DNA of 6,326 bases from an uncultured Chloroflexota bacterium. Lineage in GTDB: Bacteria > Chloroflexota > Anaerolineae > Caldilineales > Caldilineaceae. The DNA lies in contig CAIRNL010000665.1 in NCBI GenBank assembly GCA_903879975.1, positions 1 to 6,326 on the forward strand. Reading direction: 5' to 3'. The notes below the pieces were generated by a model. That model had not been told where the DNA came from. It saw only the letters and a program-made list of their open reading frames with translations, and made no database searches. Position 1 is the stretch's first letter; each line of letters starts with the position of its first letter. Shown here piece by piece: positions 5,365 to 6,326 of the stretch. The translations under genes and the position numbers were made by a program.

Positions 5365-6326
5365 ATGCCAACTGCACTGATTACCGGCGTTACTGGCCAG
5401 GACGGCAGCTATCTGGCCGATTTCCTGCTGGAAAAGGGCTATACCGTCATCGGTATGGTGCGCCGTACCAGCACAATCAATTTTGACCGTATCAAGCATA
5501 TCCAGGACCAGATCGAAGTCGTGCAGGGCGACCTGCTCGACCAGATGAGCCTCATCGGCATCCTCCAGGAGTATCGTCCGACTGAAGTCTACAACCTGGC
5601 TGCACAGAGCTTCGTTCCAACCAGCTTTACCCAGCCAGTGCTGACCGGCGAATTCACAGCGTTGGGTGTGACACGCATGCTCGAAGCGATCCGCATCGTC
5701 GACCCCAAGATTCGTTTCTACCAGGCCAGCAGCAGCGAGATGTTCGGCAAGGTCATGGAAGTACCGCAGCGCGAGTCGACCCCCTTTTACCCGCGCAGCC
5801 CCTACGGTGTCGCCAAGATCTACGGCCACTGGATCACCGTCAACTATCGCGAGAGCTACAACATCTTCGGCTGCTCTGGCATCCTCTTCAACCATGAGAG
5901 CCCACGGCGTGGTCTGGAGTTCGTCACCCACAAGATCACCCACACAGCGGCGCGCATCAAGCTCGGGCAGGCTGACGAGTTGCGTCTGGGCAACCTGGAA
6001 GCACGGCGCGACTGGGGCTATGCCGGTGACTACGTGCGCGCGATGTGGCTCATGCTGCAACAGGATCAACCCGACGATTACGTGATCGCCACAGGCGAAA
6101 CTCACAGCGTCGAGGAGTTTGTGCAGGAAGCATTCAGCTATCTGGACCTCGACTGGCGCCAGTACGTCGTACAAGATCAACGCTACTATCGGCCAGCCGA
6201 AGTCGATCTGCTCGTCGGCGACCCGAGCAAGGCGAGCCAGAAACTTGGCTGGGAACCGTCGGTCGGTTTTCACCAGCTTGTGCGCATCATGGTCGACGCC
6301 GATATGGAGACGCTGCGCAGCGGCCA
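5365..6326 (+). CDS. gmd: GDP-mannose 4,6-dehydratase (Gmd), C-terminal tip cut by window
   Basis: Gmd removes water from GDP-D-mannose to give GDP-4-dehydro-6-deoxy-D-mannose, the branch point to GDP-D-rhamnose, GDP-L-fucose and GDP-perosamine. The 320 complete residues start with TGVTGQDGSYL (G8, G11, G14; the GQDG form is a Gmd hallmark). VRRTS (32-36) is the NADP phosphate-binding stretch. The catalytic residues are S123, E125, Y147 and K151, in QASSSEMFG and SPYGVAK; serine replaces the threonine of E. coli Gmd. NHESPRRG (176-183) and RDWGYAGDYVRAMW bind the nucleotide sugar. The length and the ending (IMVDADMETLR) fit the short bacterial form of about 320-330 residues, so only a few residues are missing. 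The neighbour rmd sets the likely product as GDP-D-rhamnose. Confidence 0.97.
   Translation, partial: MPTALITGVTGQDGSYLADFLLEKGYTVIGMVRRTSTINFDRIKHIQDQIEVVQGDLLDQMSLIGILQEYRPTEVYNLAAQSFVPTSFTQPVLTGEFTALGVTRMLEAIRIVDPKIRFYQASSSEMFGKVMEVPQRESTPFYPRSPYGVAKIYGHWITVNYRESYNIFGCSGILFNHESPRRGLEFVTHKITHTAARIKLGQADELRLGNLEARRDWGYAGDYVRAMWLMLQQDQPDDYVIATGETHSVEEFVQEAFSYLDLDWRQYVVQDQRYYRPAEVDLLVGDPSKASQKLGWEPSVGFHQLVRIMVDADMETLRSG

Noticed and set aside
5356..6273. Long open frame (305 codons) on the minus strand opposite gmd
   Set aside because: Antisense shadow of gmd, caused by GC-rich codon use; the plus strand has all Gmd catalytic motifs.

Overview
The window looks like a piece of a moderately GC-rich bacterial chromosome, most likely Chloroflexota (Chloroflexi). 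The main reason is SecA, whose N-terminal half carries two insertions relative to E. coli SecA and reads VTPNDYLSK where the usual motif is VTVNDYLA. I recall this form from Chloroflexi SecA proteins. The phylum is an inference from memory, not a search result.

Layout: four genes lie on the minus strand and two on the plus strand, and both ends are cut. Bases 1-1652 (minus) hold the first 550 residues of SecA, the motor of the Sec export pathway. The 312-base gap upstream holds a convincing secA promoter, a long leader hairpin just before the ribosome binding site, and an inverted array of 7-base GTCACGA-type repeats. Bases 1965-3238 (minus) hold a two-gene unit joined by a 4-base ATGA overlap. 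The first gene is a DUF1349 (concanavalin A-like fold) protein. The second is a poorly described protein with a zinc finger at each end and a middle resembling pRiA4b ORF-3. A rho-independent terminator at 3407-3437 separates this unit from the small heat shock protein gene hsp20 (3572-4024, minus).

A 353-base divergent region follows, with a 14-base perfect palindrome next to a candidate plus-strand promoter. It leads into rmd (4378-5352) and gmd (5365 to the window end). Gmd converts GDP-D-mannose to GDP-4-dehydro-6-deoxy-D-mannose, and Rmd reduces this to GDP-D-rhamnose. The 12-base spacing, with the gmd ribosome binding site overlapping the rmd stop codon, indicates a single operon that probably feeds a cell-surface glycan.

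No mobile element, CRISPR array, tRNA or rRNA was recognised. The least described content is the DUF1349/zinc-protein pair. The most notable non-coding structures are the secA leader hairpin and the palindrome before rmd. I see no strong sign of a wholly new multi-gene system.
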